A DNA stretch of 64,000 bases from Ruegeria sp. AD91A (GTDB taxonomy: Bacteria > Pseudomonadota > Alphaproteobacteria > Rhodobacterales > Rhodobacteraceae). A model generated the notes under the pieces. That model did not search any database, was not told the DNA's origin, and worked only from the letters and a program-made list of their open reading frames with translations. The stretch is from positions 2,788,501 to 2,852,500 of the forward strand of contig NZ_CP031946.1 of assembly GCF_003443535.1 (NCBI RefSeq). The letters run 5' to 3'. The position numbers were made by a program, and so were the translations under genes. Each line of letters starts with the position of its first letter. Within the stretch, counting starts at the first letter, position 1. This document shows, one piece after another, positions 54,070 through 64,000 of this stretch.

Positions 54070-54084
54070 CTAAAGTTATTTTAG
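54070..54084. promoter_or_regulatory. LysR-type binding site (T-N11-A)
   Basis: CTAAA-GTTAT-TTTAG, a 5-bp inverted repeat in T-N11-A register, midway between the divergent LysR gene (start 54047) and the aldehyde dehydrogenase gene (start 54150). Confidence 0.55.
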
Positions 54085-54149
54085 TTTGACTGATATCGCC
54101 AGCAAGTTCCATTCTTTCGCAAACTGAACTTACGAAGTTGGGGCCTGAC

Positions 54150-55592
54150 GTGACCAAACTGAATCTGATTGCCGGCGAATGGCTGGCGGGTGAAAGCGAA
54201 ATTGAAAACCGCAATCCATCGGACCTGAGCGATCTGGTCGGTATGTTCGCGCAGGCCAGTGCCGATCAGCTTGAGGCAACGCTGGACCAGGCGCGTGTGG
54301 CACAGTTGGAGTGGGCTGCCTACGGGTTAGAGCGCAAGCAGGCCGTACTGAACGCCATCGGCAACGAACTGATGGCCCGTGCCGAGGAACTTGGCACATT
54401 GCTGAGCCGCGAAGAAGGCAAGCCGCTGGCCGAAGGCAAGGGCGAGGTTTACCGTGCCGGTCAGTTCTTCACTTACTATGCTGCCGAATGTCTGCGACAG
54501 ATCGGTGAGAACGCCGATTCCGTGCGCCCGGACATCGAGGTTGACGTGCGCCGCGAGGCTGTTGGCGTGGTTGCCATCATCAGCCCGTGGAATTTCCCCA
54601 CCGCAACGGCCTCGTGGAAGATCGCCCCGGCGCTTTGCTATGGCAACGCGGTTGTGTGGAAACCCGCCAATATCACCCCTGCCTCGGCCGTGGCACTGAC
54701 CGAAATCATCACGCGGCAAGACATCCCCAAGGGTTTGTTCAGCCTGGTGATGGGCTCGGGCCGTTCCATCGGTCAGCGTCTGGTGGAAAGCCCCAAGGTC
54801 AATGCGATTTCATTCACCGGATCGGTTCCCGTGGGTAAAGGCATTGCTGCTGCGGCGATCCAGAACCTGACCAAGGTGCAGATGGAAATGGGGTCCAAGA
54901 ACGCGCTGGCCGTGATGGACGATGCCGATTTGGATCTGGCGGTGACGCTGGCACTGGGCGGGGCCTTTGGTGGTACCGGTCAGAAGTGCACCGCTTCGTC
55001 GCGTCTGGTCGTCCACGCGGGCATCCATGATGCCTTCGTCGAAAAACTGGTGGCCGGTGCACAGGCCATGAAGGTTGGCCACGCGCTGGAGGACGGGGTT
55101 CAGATGGGTCCGGTCGTCAGCCAGCAGCAGTTGAATGAAAACCTCGCCTATGTCGATCTGGGCAAATCCGAAGGCGCCGAACTGGCCTGTGGTGGTCAGC
55201 GGCTGGAGATGCCCCATGACGGTTTCTACATGTCGCCGGGCGTATTCCTGAACACCACCAACGATATGCGCATCAACCGTGAAGAAATGTTTGCGCCTCT
55301 GACATCCGTCATCAAGGTCGGCAGCTATGACGAGGCGCTGAGCGTGGTCAACGACACGAATTTCGGCCTGACCTCGGGCATCGTGACCAAGTCGCTGGCC
55401 CGCGCCACCCATTTCCGTCGCAATGCACGCACCGGCGTTGTGACAGTCAATCTGCCCACCGCTGGTACTGACTATCACGTGCCTTTCGGCGGTCGAGGTG
55501 ACAGCTCGTACGGACCACGCGAACAGGGCAAGGCGGCGGCTGAATTCTACACGACCGTCAAAACCGCCTATATCAGCGCGGGCCCTGTCTGA
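54150..55592 (+). CDS. Aldehyde dehydrogenase (2-oxoglutarate semialdehyde dehydrogenase-like)
   Basis: NAD(P)-dependent aldehyde dehydrogenase, 480 residues from the GTG at 54150 (GGGG 6 bases upstream; a TTG at 54138 is also possible). Motifs: Asn148 in PWNFP, Glu246 in MEMGSKNA, Cys280 in GGTGQKCTASSR. EMGSKN and GQKCTASSR resemble 2-oxoglutarate semialdehyde dehydrogenases of sugar-acid and hydroxyproline breakdown more than betaine or succinate-semialdehyde enzymes. First gene of a five-gene operon; its stop overlaps the dipeptidase start by one base. Confidence 0.82.
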   Translation: MTKLNLIAGEWLAGESEIENRNPSDLSDLVGMFAQASADQLEATLDQARVAQLEWAAYGLERKQAVLNAIGNELMARAEELGTLLSREEGKPLAEGKGEVYRAGQFFTYYAAECLRQIGENADSVRPDIEVDVRREAVGVVAIISPWNFPTATASWKIAPALCYGNAVVWKPANITPASAVALTEIITRQDIPKGLFSLVMGSGRSIGQRLVESPKVNAISFTGSVPVGKGIAAAAIQNLTKVQMEMGSKNALAVMDDADLDLAVTLALGGAFGGTGQKCTASSRLVVHAGIHDAFVEKLVAGAQAMKVGHALEDGVQMGPVVSQQQLNENLAYVDLGKSEGAELACGGQRLEMPHDGFYMSPGVFLNTTNDMRINREEMFAPLTSVIKVGSYDEALSVVNDTNFGLTSGIVTKSLARATHFRRNARTGVVTVNLPTAGTDYHVPFGGRGDSSYGPREQGKAAAEFYTTVKTAYISAGPV

Positions 55593-56566
55593 TGCGAATC
55601 GACGGCCTGCAATATGCCAACTGGTCGGAAAAGATCTTCCGCCAATTACGCGAAGGGGGCGTGGACGCGATCCACGTCACCATCTCCTATCATGAGAATT
55701 TCCGCGAAACGGTTCTGAACTTCGAGAAATGGAACCGCTGGTTCGAGCAATACCCGGACTTGATCATGAAAGGCCGGTGGGCCAGCGATATCGACACAGC
55801 TCGTGAAACAGGCCGAACCGCAGTGTTCTTCGGATTTCAAAACCCGTCACCCATCGAAGACGATATCGGACTGGTCGAAATCCTGCACGATCTGGGCGCG
55901 CGGTTCATGCAATTGACCTATAACAACCAATCCCTGCTGGCGACCGGTTGTTACGAGGCCGAAGACACCGGCATCACACGTATGGGCAAGCAGGTCATCA
56001 AAGAGATGAACCGCGTGGGCCTTGTGGTGGACATGAGCCATTCGGCAGACCGTTCCACGATCGAGGCGGCTGAAATCTCGGGCCGGCCCATCGCGATTAC
56101 ACACGCCAATCCGCACGAATGGTCCCCGGCGCTACGCAACAAGCGGGATGACGTCATCCGCGCGGTAACGGAAAAAGGTGGGATGCTGGGTTTTTCGGTC
56201 TACCCTCACCACCTGAAGGACAAGTCCGATTGCACGCTGGAGGGCTTCTGCGAAATGATCGCCCGCACTGCCGATAAATACGGGGCCGAACATCTGGGGA
56301 TCGGCACTGACTTGTGTCAGGATCAGCCCGACAGCGTCGTTGAATGGATGCGTGTGGGGCGCTGGACGAAAGAAATCGACTATGGCGAAGGCTCGGCCTC
56401 GGCTCCGGGCTTCCCACCAATGCCGGGCTGGTTTCAGGACAATCGAGACTTTGGCAACATCGAAAAAGGGTTACGCGCGACCGGCCTGAACGATGACGAA
56501 GTGGCCGGGATCATGGGCAGGAACTGGTATCGGTTCTTTGCCGAGAACTTCGTCCCACAAAGGTAA
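55592..56566 (+). CDS. Membrane dipeptidase family (renal dipeptidase-like) hydrolase
   Basis: Zinc hydrolase of the M19 dipeptidase family, 324 residues without a signal peptide. Metal ligands fit this family: His29 (IHVTISYHE), Glu and the two later histidines in LVVDMSHSADRST and PIAITHANPHEWSP, and the C-terminal HLGIGTDLCQD. The usual early HxD reads AIHVTIS, so one metal ligand may differ. In this family many members act on small N-acyl or cyclic amides rather than dipeptides. Coupled to the genes on both sides. Confidence 0.85.
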   Translation: MRIDGLQYANWSEKIFRQLREGGVDAIHVTISYHENFRETVLNFEKWNRWFEQYPDLIMKGRWASDIDTARETGRTAVFFGFQNPSPIEDDIGLVEILHDLGARFMQLTYNNQSLLATGCYEAEDTGITRMGKQVIKEMNRVGLVVDMSHSADRSTIEAAEISGRPIAITHANPHEWSPALRNKRDDVIRAVTEKGGMLGFSVYPHHLKDKSDCTLEGFCEMIARTADKYGAEHLGIGTDLCQDQPDSVVEWMRVGRWTKEIDYGEGSASAPGFPPMPGWFQDNRDFGNIEKGLRATGLNDDEVAGIMGRNWYRFFAENFVPQR

Positions 56567-56570
56567 CCAA

Positions 56571-58259
56571 ATGGAACCACACGCGCAGACAGAGATCGCC
56601 AGACGTGACCCAGCCACGGTCATGCGGCTGTCACGGTTGGGATCGCTACACCAATGTCGGCTCAGCTTTATGCGGCAACTGACCCGCCGCATGGCCGAAG
56701 AAAACTGGAGCTTTTCACGTCCCGCGTTTGAAATTGACGACAGAGGTGTAGGTCATGCGGTCTATACCGCGCAAGGCCCCGATCGGGCATATTCGCTGGT
56801 CGCCTTTGCCCACGACCTGCCACCCGAACAACGATCCGACCGGGTGATCGCCGAGGCCTGGGATGCCACCTTCACCTTGTTTGACGGCATTCCAACGGCG
56901 AAAGATATCGATCGTCTATCGCAGAACGTTCCATTGCAAGAAGCCGGACGTGTCAGCGAAGCCGAACTGTCCCTGTCTCGGGCCAACCGTTCCGTGCGGC
57001 TTTGGGCTCATGTGGTGGATCGTCTCGCGGCGGGGCAGCAACCCGATCTCGAACAGATCTACAAGGTCGGCTACCTGATGCGGACCACGGCAGTTTATGG
57101 GTCGGGCAAATTTGGCGCAGCAGACCGTGAAAAGACAGCCTGCCGGGCTGAAGTCAGCGGTCCATTCCAGATCGAGATGCTGTCAGTCTATCTGACCCGT
57201 GTCTTTGTGTGCGATCTGGTGCAGCATATGGCGCAGGTCAAAGGCGGAGATCGGACCGCAGAGCTTGATGCAGACATCGCCCGTTGGTTGGGCATCGGAA
57301 ATTCGACTGGTCTGGGTATGGCTCCATTCATCGTCAATCACCCGGTGTTGTTCAACAACTGGATCATGGTGCGGGAAGAGGCAATCTCGCGCGTTCGGTC
57401 TATTGGGGCGGCTTCGGTTAAGGAGGCCCGCACATTTCGCGATATCTTTACGCGCAGCAAACAGTCAATCGCATGGTGGCAGTCTGAGCATCCCGTTCAG
57501 ATTAGAAAGCTGGCGGCCCTGAATTCGGATCTGCAAAAAATCGAAGAGTATCTGGCCAAGGATGGCCTGACACTGGACCACCCCTGGAACCGTCTGATCT
57601 GTTGGTCCGAAACCACGCTGACCGAAGAAGGCCAAGAGCTGCTGGCCTCTCTGATCCTTGAACCTTATGGCACGCTTGTTGACGGGCTTGTGAGTTGCAT
57701 GGCGGACACCAACACGGCCGCGCAGGTGATTGATGGTACAATGCCGGTATCGGCGGTGCGTGCGTTGATCCGGAACAGTTTTGACTGGGCCCTGAACCTT
57801 GATTGGACCGCCGCCGAAAACTGCGCGCGCGCGTGGTACGTATCCGAAGAAAAGCTGGAACCCCGACTGGGGGAACGGTTCGAAGAACCGATCTCGGATT
57901 ATGAACAACCTCTTGCACCGGCACGGGATGCGACCTTGGCTTTCGATGCAATGCAGGACTGGCCTGATGACACTCCGATAGCAGAGTTTCTGTTGCGCCA
58001 TCCGGAACACCGCCATACCGTGCGCCGCGCACAAATCAGCCGCATCGCACCGTACTGTGAAATTCGTGACAACACGATCAGCGCGCAGGTGATGCCCATT
58101 GATATGCTGCGCGCCAAACTGTCCTTCTTTGGTGCAACGCATTTTGACCCGCGTTCGGATCGGTGGGTGCGTATCTGCATGTATGCAGGTGCACCCTACC
58201 CGGATGAGCTGAACACCGGGAACGCCGATCTTTGGGTTTATCCGGAGGTTGTGCAATGA
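56571..58259 (+). CDS. Conserved protein of unknown function in a catabolic operon
   Basis: A 562-residue soluble protein with no recognised domain. Notable segments: RLGSLHQCRLSFMRQLTRRMAEENW near the N-terminus, TTAVYGSGKFGAADRE, MAPFIVNHPVLFNNWI and a C-terminal RICMYAGAPYPDEL. The start at 56571 has AAGG upstream and lies 4 bases after the dipeptidase stop. It ends in ATGA overlap with the DUF3726 gene. Regular pairing with DUF3726 suggests a two-protein enzyme or complex, but this is inference. Confidence 0.78.
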   Translation: MEPHAQTEIARRDPATVMRLSRLGSLHQCRLSFMRQLTRRMAEENWSFSRPAFEIDDRGVGHAVYTAQGPDRAYSLVAFAHDLPPEQRSDRVIAEAWDATFTLFDGIPTAKDIDRLSQNVPLQEAGRVSEAELSLSRANRSVRLWAHVVDRLAAGQQPDLEQIYKVGYLMRTTAVYGSGKFGAADREKTACRAEVSGPFQIEMLSVYLTRVFVCDLVQHMAQVKGGDRTAELDADIARWLGIGNSTGLGMAPFIVNHPVLFNNWIMVREEAISRVRSIGAASVKEARTFRDIFTRSKQSIAWWQSEHPVQIRKLAALNSDLQKIEEYLAKDGLTLDHPWNRLICWSETTLTEEGQELLASLILEPYGTLVDGLVSCMADTNTAAQVIDGTMPVSAVRALIRNSFDWALNLDWTAAENCARAWYVSEEKLEPRLGERFEEPISDYEQPLAPARDATLAFDAMQDWPDDTPIAEFLLRHPEHRHTVRRAQISRIAPYCEIRDNTISAQVMPIDMLRAKLSFFGATHFDPRSDRWVRICMYAGAPYPDELNTGNADLWVYPEVVQ

Positions 58260-58885
58260 CCTTCTCGTTGAACGAAGTAGAAGCCACCGCCAAACGCGCA
58301 ACCCGTGGGGCCGGATATGTCTGGGGTGTGGCGGAAGAAGCCGCAAAAGCAACCCGATGGCTGTGCGCCCAGGGGTTCGACGGGCCCGCGATCCTGGCTC
58401 AGCTGCTCCGGCGCGAATTTGCACCCGGCCTGGAACATCACGTTCCAGAGGTCCAGAACGGTATGTGGACCGGTGAACAGGACCTATGCCCGCTGATGAC
58501 CGGAACGGCTTTGTCGGACTCTCCGACTGCGCTGTCCCAAGGCGCGGTTTCGGTTTCAAACGTTGCCGCACCGCTTCTGCTGCTTCCCTTTGTCGCCACT
58601 ATGGCTAAAAGGCGAAAGACAATCCTGGAAGTCACGATCGACGGTGTTTCCGCGAAAACAGATGGTATTCATCTAAATTGTGAAGACTTCGGAACGGACC
58701 AGGCTGACCGTGTCGTGATAGCCGAAGTTGACCACATTCAATCCGCTCGTTCCATGCATAGCCGCGCTGCTCCAAATCCTGAGGCCTGGCAGCTCCTCAA
58801 CACCGTGGCGCATCGCACCTACGCTCCCGCAACTGAAGAATCCCGACTGCTTGGCGCTGGTTCAGGCTTGTCAGACAACGATTGA
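58256..58885 (+). CDS. DUF3726 family protein
   Basis: A 209-residue soluble protein that I assign to DUF3726 from its start MTFSLNEVEATAKRATRGAGYVWGVAEEAAKATRWL. No catalytic motif is known for the family. The ATG overlaps the stop of the 562-residue gene (ATGA), so the two are coupled. It precedes the Ldh-type oxidoreductase by 11 bases. Confidence 0.78.
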   Translation: MTFSLNEVEATAKRATRGAGYVWGVAEEAAKATRWLCAQGFDGPAILAQLLRREFAPGLEHHVPEVQNGMWTGEQDLCPLMTGTALSDSPTALSQGAVSVSNVAAPLLLLPFVATMAKRRKTILEVTIDGVSAKTDGIHLNCEDFGTDQADRVVIAEVDHIQSARSMHSRAAPNPEAWQLLNTVAHRTYAPATEESRLLGAGSGLSDND

Positions 58886-58896
58886 AGGATGATCCG

Positions 58897-59913
58897 ATGA
58901 CTGAAACCAGAACTCTCTCGCTTGCCGAAATCGAAGAGCTGTCATTCAATGCGCTGGTTGCCGCCGGCACAAGCGAAGAAAACGCACGCCCTTTGGCTGT
59001 TGCCACAGCCGCGACCGAGGCAGACGGCGTTGCCAGCCATGGGCTGGCGTATATCCCGATCTATTGCGAGCATGTTCAGTGCGGCAAGGTGGACGGTCAG
59101 GCAAAACCGGCCCTTGAAACCCCGCGTCCCGGCCTCGTCCGGGTCGATGCCAAAACCGGGTTTGCACATTCGGCCATTGATCTGGGTTTTGAGGCGTTGA
59201 TCCCGGCGGCACGAGAACAGGGTATCGCCGCATTGGCAATTACCAACAGCTACAATTGCGGTGTTCTCGGCTATCACACTTATCGGCTGGCCCAGGCAGG
59301 GCTGGTTGGATTGGGGTTCACCAATGCGCCAGCATCCATCGCACCTTCAGGCGGATCGAAACCTGTTGTTGGTACCAATCCGTTCTCCATCGCTGCGCCG
59401 GGTACGGATGGTCAACCCGCGCTGCTGATTGATCAAAGCGCCAGCACCATCGCCAAGAGCGAAGTGATGAAGCATGCACGGGAAGGAAAGGCCATTCCCG
59501 TCGGATGGGCGCTGGACGCTGACGGGAACCCGACAACGGACCCTAACGTTGGTCTGAAAGGCAGCATGGCCCCTTCGGGCGGCTACAAAGGCGTGGGTGT
59601 TGCTTTGCTGACCGAAGTCATGGCCGCTGCCCTTACGGGATCAACACTTGGGTTGAACGCTTCGCCTTTTTCCGGAACTGCCGGTGGCCCCCCAAAGACC
59701 GGGCAGTTTTTCATTGCGATTGATCCCGCAGCGTCGTCCGGTGGCGCGTTTTCGAACGCCATGGCGACTTTGGTTGAATCGATCAGAGCTCAGGACGGTG
59801 CGCATCTGCCCGGCGATGGCCGCCGCAGGAGCCGACTTGCATCAAGCAAAGCGGGTGTCGCAGTGAATTCCGCAACCCTGTCAAAGATTGAAGGAATTAT
59901 CGGGTCAGACTAG
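58897..59913 (+). CDS. Ldh family NAD(P)-dependent oxidoreductase (malate/lactate dehydrogenase type 2)
   Basis: A 338-residue member of the YlbC/YbiC/ComC/MdcM-like (Ldh_2) family, which reduces 2-keto acids or cyclic imines such as delta-1-pyrroline-2-carboxylate. Conserved parts: ADGVASHGLAYIPIYCEHV (catalytic His), TNSYNCGVLGYHTYRLA, NAPASIAPSGGSKPVVGTNP and GGYKGVGVALLTEVMA. The ATG at 58897 with AAGGA 7 bases upstream is better than a TTG at 58882. Last gene of the operon. Its presence next to an aldehyde dehydrogenase suggests amino-acid or cyclic-amino-acid catabolism. Confidence 0.85.
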   Translation: MTETRTLSLAEIEELSFNALVAAGTSEENARPLAVATAATEADGVASHGLAYIPIYCEHVQCGKVDGQAKPALETPRPGLVRVDAKTGFAHSAIDLGFEALIPAAREQGIAALAITNSYNCGVLGYHTYRLAQAGLVGLGFTNAPASIAPSGGSKPVVGTNPFSIAAPGTDGQPALLIDQSASTIAKSEVMKHAREGKAIPVGWALDADGNPTTDPNVGLKGSMAPSGGYKGVGVALLTEVMAAALTGSTLGLNASPFSGTAGGPPKTGQFFIAIDPAASSGGAFSNAMATLVESIRAQDGAHLPGDGRRRSRLASSKAGVAVNSATLSKIEGIIGSD

Positions 59914-59925
59914 GGTCAGGCTGCA

Positions 59926-60336
59926 TTGATTTTTGGTGCGCCGCGTGATTCACGGCTGTCAAAACCGAGCGGTGACCTGAGCGACCTTTGTTGGCTAACC
60001 GACGAGCTGATGGCGAAGCGCACCCCCTTCTTCCCGAAGTCGCACGGCAAGCCTCGGGGTGATGACAATCGGGTGTTGAGTAGAATTATCTTCATCAATC
60101 GCAATGGTTTGCGCAGGCGAGATGGCTCTGGCAAATACGGGCCTCACAAGACGCTTTGCAGTCGATGAAAGCGTTGGAGCCAGAAAGGCATCTCCGCGCG
60201 GATCTTGGCCGGTCTGACCACCGTGCACGGCGAAGAGAAGACGGTCCTGATTGACGCAACCTATCTAAAAGCAGACCGCACTGCGACCAGTATGGCCGCA
60301 AAAAAGGGGGCGTGGCCGCCCGACCCAGTCCCCTGA
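59926..60336 (+). pseudogene. Remnant of an IS5-family transposase
   Basis: The N-terminal third of an IS5-type transposase: LTDELMAKRTPFFPKSHGKPRGDDNRVLS and FINRNGLRRRDGSGKYGPHKTLCSR, then an in-frame TGA (60166-60168) where the family has a Trp, then KRWSQKGISARILAGLTTVHGEEKTVLIDATYLKADRTATSMAAKKG, after which similarity ends about 60312. One nonsense codon and a missing C-terminal two thirds make it dead. No inverted repeats or target duplication were found. Confidence 0.82.
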
Positions 60337-60384
60337 AATCATGCCATTGAGATGTTAGTAATCCGTCCAAGAAAAGGATGGCTC

Positions 60385-60621
60385 ATGAAACGCAGAGTTT
60401 CAGACGAACAGATCATTGGAATGATCAAGGAGTACGAGGCGGGCGTGAAAGACCAGGAGCTTTGTCGCCGCTACGGCATCAGTGATGCGACTTTCTAAAA
60501 ATACAAAGCAAAGTTTGGCGGCATGAATGTTTCGGATGTCAAGAAGTTGCGGGCACCGTTGCAGCGCCGCATGAGGAGGCTCCAAGCGCAAGGAGCGCCC
60601 CTTGGAGCGCTAAGTGCTTGA
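60385..60621 (+). pseudogene. Remnant of an IS3-family (IS407/ISxac type) transposase OrfA
   Basis: MKRRVSDEQIIGMIKEYEAG and VKDQELCRRYGISDATF match the N-terminus of IS3-type OrfA. An in-frame TAA (60496-60498) falls where the family has TAC (Tyr), followed by KYKAKFGGMNVSDVKKLRA in the same frame. Similarity ends near 60555 and the following residues are unrelated. OrfB is absent. Lies 48 bases beyond the IS5-type remnant. Confidence 0.82.
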
Positions 60622-60638
60622 TATTTTACTGGTAATTT

Positions 60639-60715
<77 letters not shown>

Positions 60716-60800
60716 ACACTTTGGTGGTCTATTGCCTATTCGGCTATTTGAGACCTGGTAGTGTTTTTATCATCGTTTAGAGAGAAGGGGGATTTTTCTA

Positions 60801-60918
60801 GGTTTGGCGGTGACCTACTCTCCCGGGGCTTAAGCCCAAGTACCATTGGCGCGGCAGTGCTTAACTTCCGGGTTCGGGATGGGACCGGGTGTTTCACTTG
60901 CGCTATGACCACCAAACC
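60801..60918 (-). rRNA. rrf: 5S ribosomal RNA
   Basis: About 118 bases on the minus strand, starting GGTTTGGTGGTCATAGC and ending GTCACCGCCAAACC; the ends pair to form helix I. The central CCCGAACCCGGAAGTTAAG is a universal 5S block. Flanking GGGGATTTT-type sequences on both sides extend the end helix into a precursor-processing stem. Ends are good to a base or two. Confidence 0.95.
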
Positions 60919-61074
60919 GAGGAAAATCCCCGTCGCTCTTTTTGCTTTGCAAAGAGGCGACGCGCGTTGCCGCACGGTTGTTGTTTCAATCAACACCGCA
61001 GCGTGTTGCTGCGAAGTTATCCATGTTTAATGAGGTGTATGTTTTTGATTTGTCTTTCCATTACTGGATCAAAT

Positions 61075-63897
<2,823 letters not shown>

Positions 63898-63905
63898 TTT
63901 GATCC

Positions 63906-64000
63906 AGAAAAAGAAAGACTTGATATTGGCACTACCGCCTATTCGGCTACTTGAGTGCGTTTGACCGCACACAACCAAAGCTGCGCTAGTAATCAAATCA
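63906..64000 (-). other. Part of the 16S-23S internal transcribed spacer
   Basis: About 95 bases of spacer upstream of the 23S on the minus strand. It contains CTCAAGTAGCCGAATAGGC (63937-63955), which is repeated almost exactly near the tRNA-fMet/5S end (60734-60752). No tRNA is visible in this part; the 16S and any tRNA-Ile/Ala lie outside the window. Confidence 0.7.

Noticed and set aside
60385..60621. Intact IS3 element
   Set aside because: No OrfB, no terminal inverted repeats, and a stop codon inside OrfA.

Overview
The window is a chromosomal segment of an alphaproteobacterium of the order Rhodobacterales, most likely the Roseobacter group (Ruegeria-like). Reasons: the flgL-flgI order, the glcDEF layout, the rsfS-rlmH pair, leuC/leuD/leuB split by other genes, families such as DUF1523, DUF3726 and the GlcNAc-transferase-like DUF5928 type, and an rRNA operon ending 23S-5S-tRNA-fMet with an AT-rich insertion in helix 9 of the 23S. 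No CRISPR array, prophage or intact insertion sequence was seen.

Layout. 1-1828: end of a flagellar operon (flgL partial, flgI). 1875-9145: a tight eight-gene minus-strand operon of mostly unknown proteins (coiled-coil protein, AAA ATPase, four membrane proteins, two large soluble proteins). 9430-10905: succinate-semialdehyde dehydrogenase. 11017-15581: class III cyclase with TolB-like, TPR and HEAT parts, Hsp20, two secreted trypsin-like proteins. 15701-19590: glycolate oxidase glcDEF with a palindromic operator in front. 19671-23646: DUF599 protein, small exported protein, flavodoxin, rlmH, rsfS, mscS. 23901-32336: leucine genes leuC, leuD and leuB with unrelated genes in between. 32411-36538: class A penicillin-binding protein and glnK-amtB. 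37034-39995: aromatic aminotransferase, sulfurtransferase, XRE-cupin regulator. 40103-41935: ilvD. 42135-44674: sulfotransferase and glycosyltransferase. 45005-48589: a 1194-residue multidomain protein. 48586-53045: a pentameric-channel-like membrane protein and a SAM-cyclase-ATPase-TPR regulator. 53154-59913: LysR regulator and a five-gene catabolic operon. 59926-60621: two dead transposase fragments. 60639-64000: rRNA operon on the minus strand.

The most notable item is the 1194-residue protein at 45005. It joins a cNMP-binding-like domain, a phytochelatin synthase domain with an intact Cys-His-Asp triad, a second PCS-like half that has lost its histidine, a glutaredoxin-like fold without its cysteine, a cysteine-decarboxylase flavoprotein (HFCD/PPCDC/EpiD family), ankyrin repeats and a gamma-glutamylcyclotransferase. 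Read in order, the active domains could turn glutathione into gamma-Glu-Cys, decarboxylate its C-terminal cysteine and release a cysteamine-type thiol plus 5-oxoproline. This is inference from domain chemistry, but I know of no described route of this kind. A channel-like protein and a nucleotide cyclase lie immediately downstream, which may or may not be related.

The second candidate is the 1875-9145 operon: an AAA ATPase with a long coiled-coil protein and several small membrane proteins, compatible with a membrane-remodelling or stress machine of unknown function.
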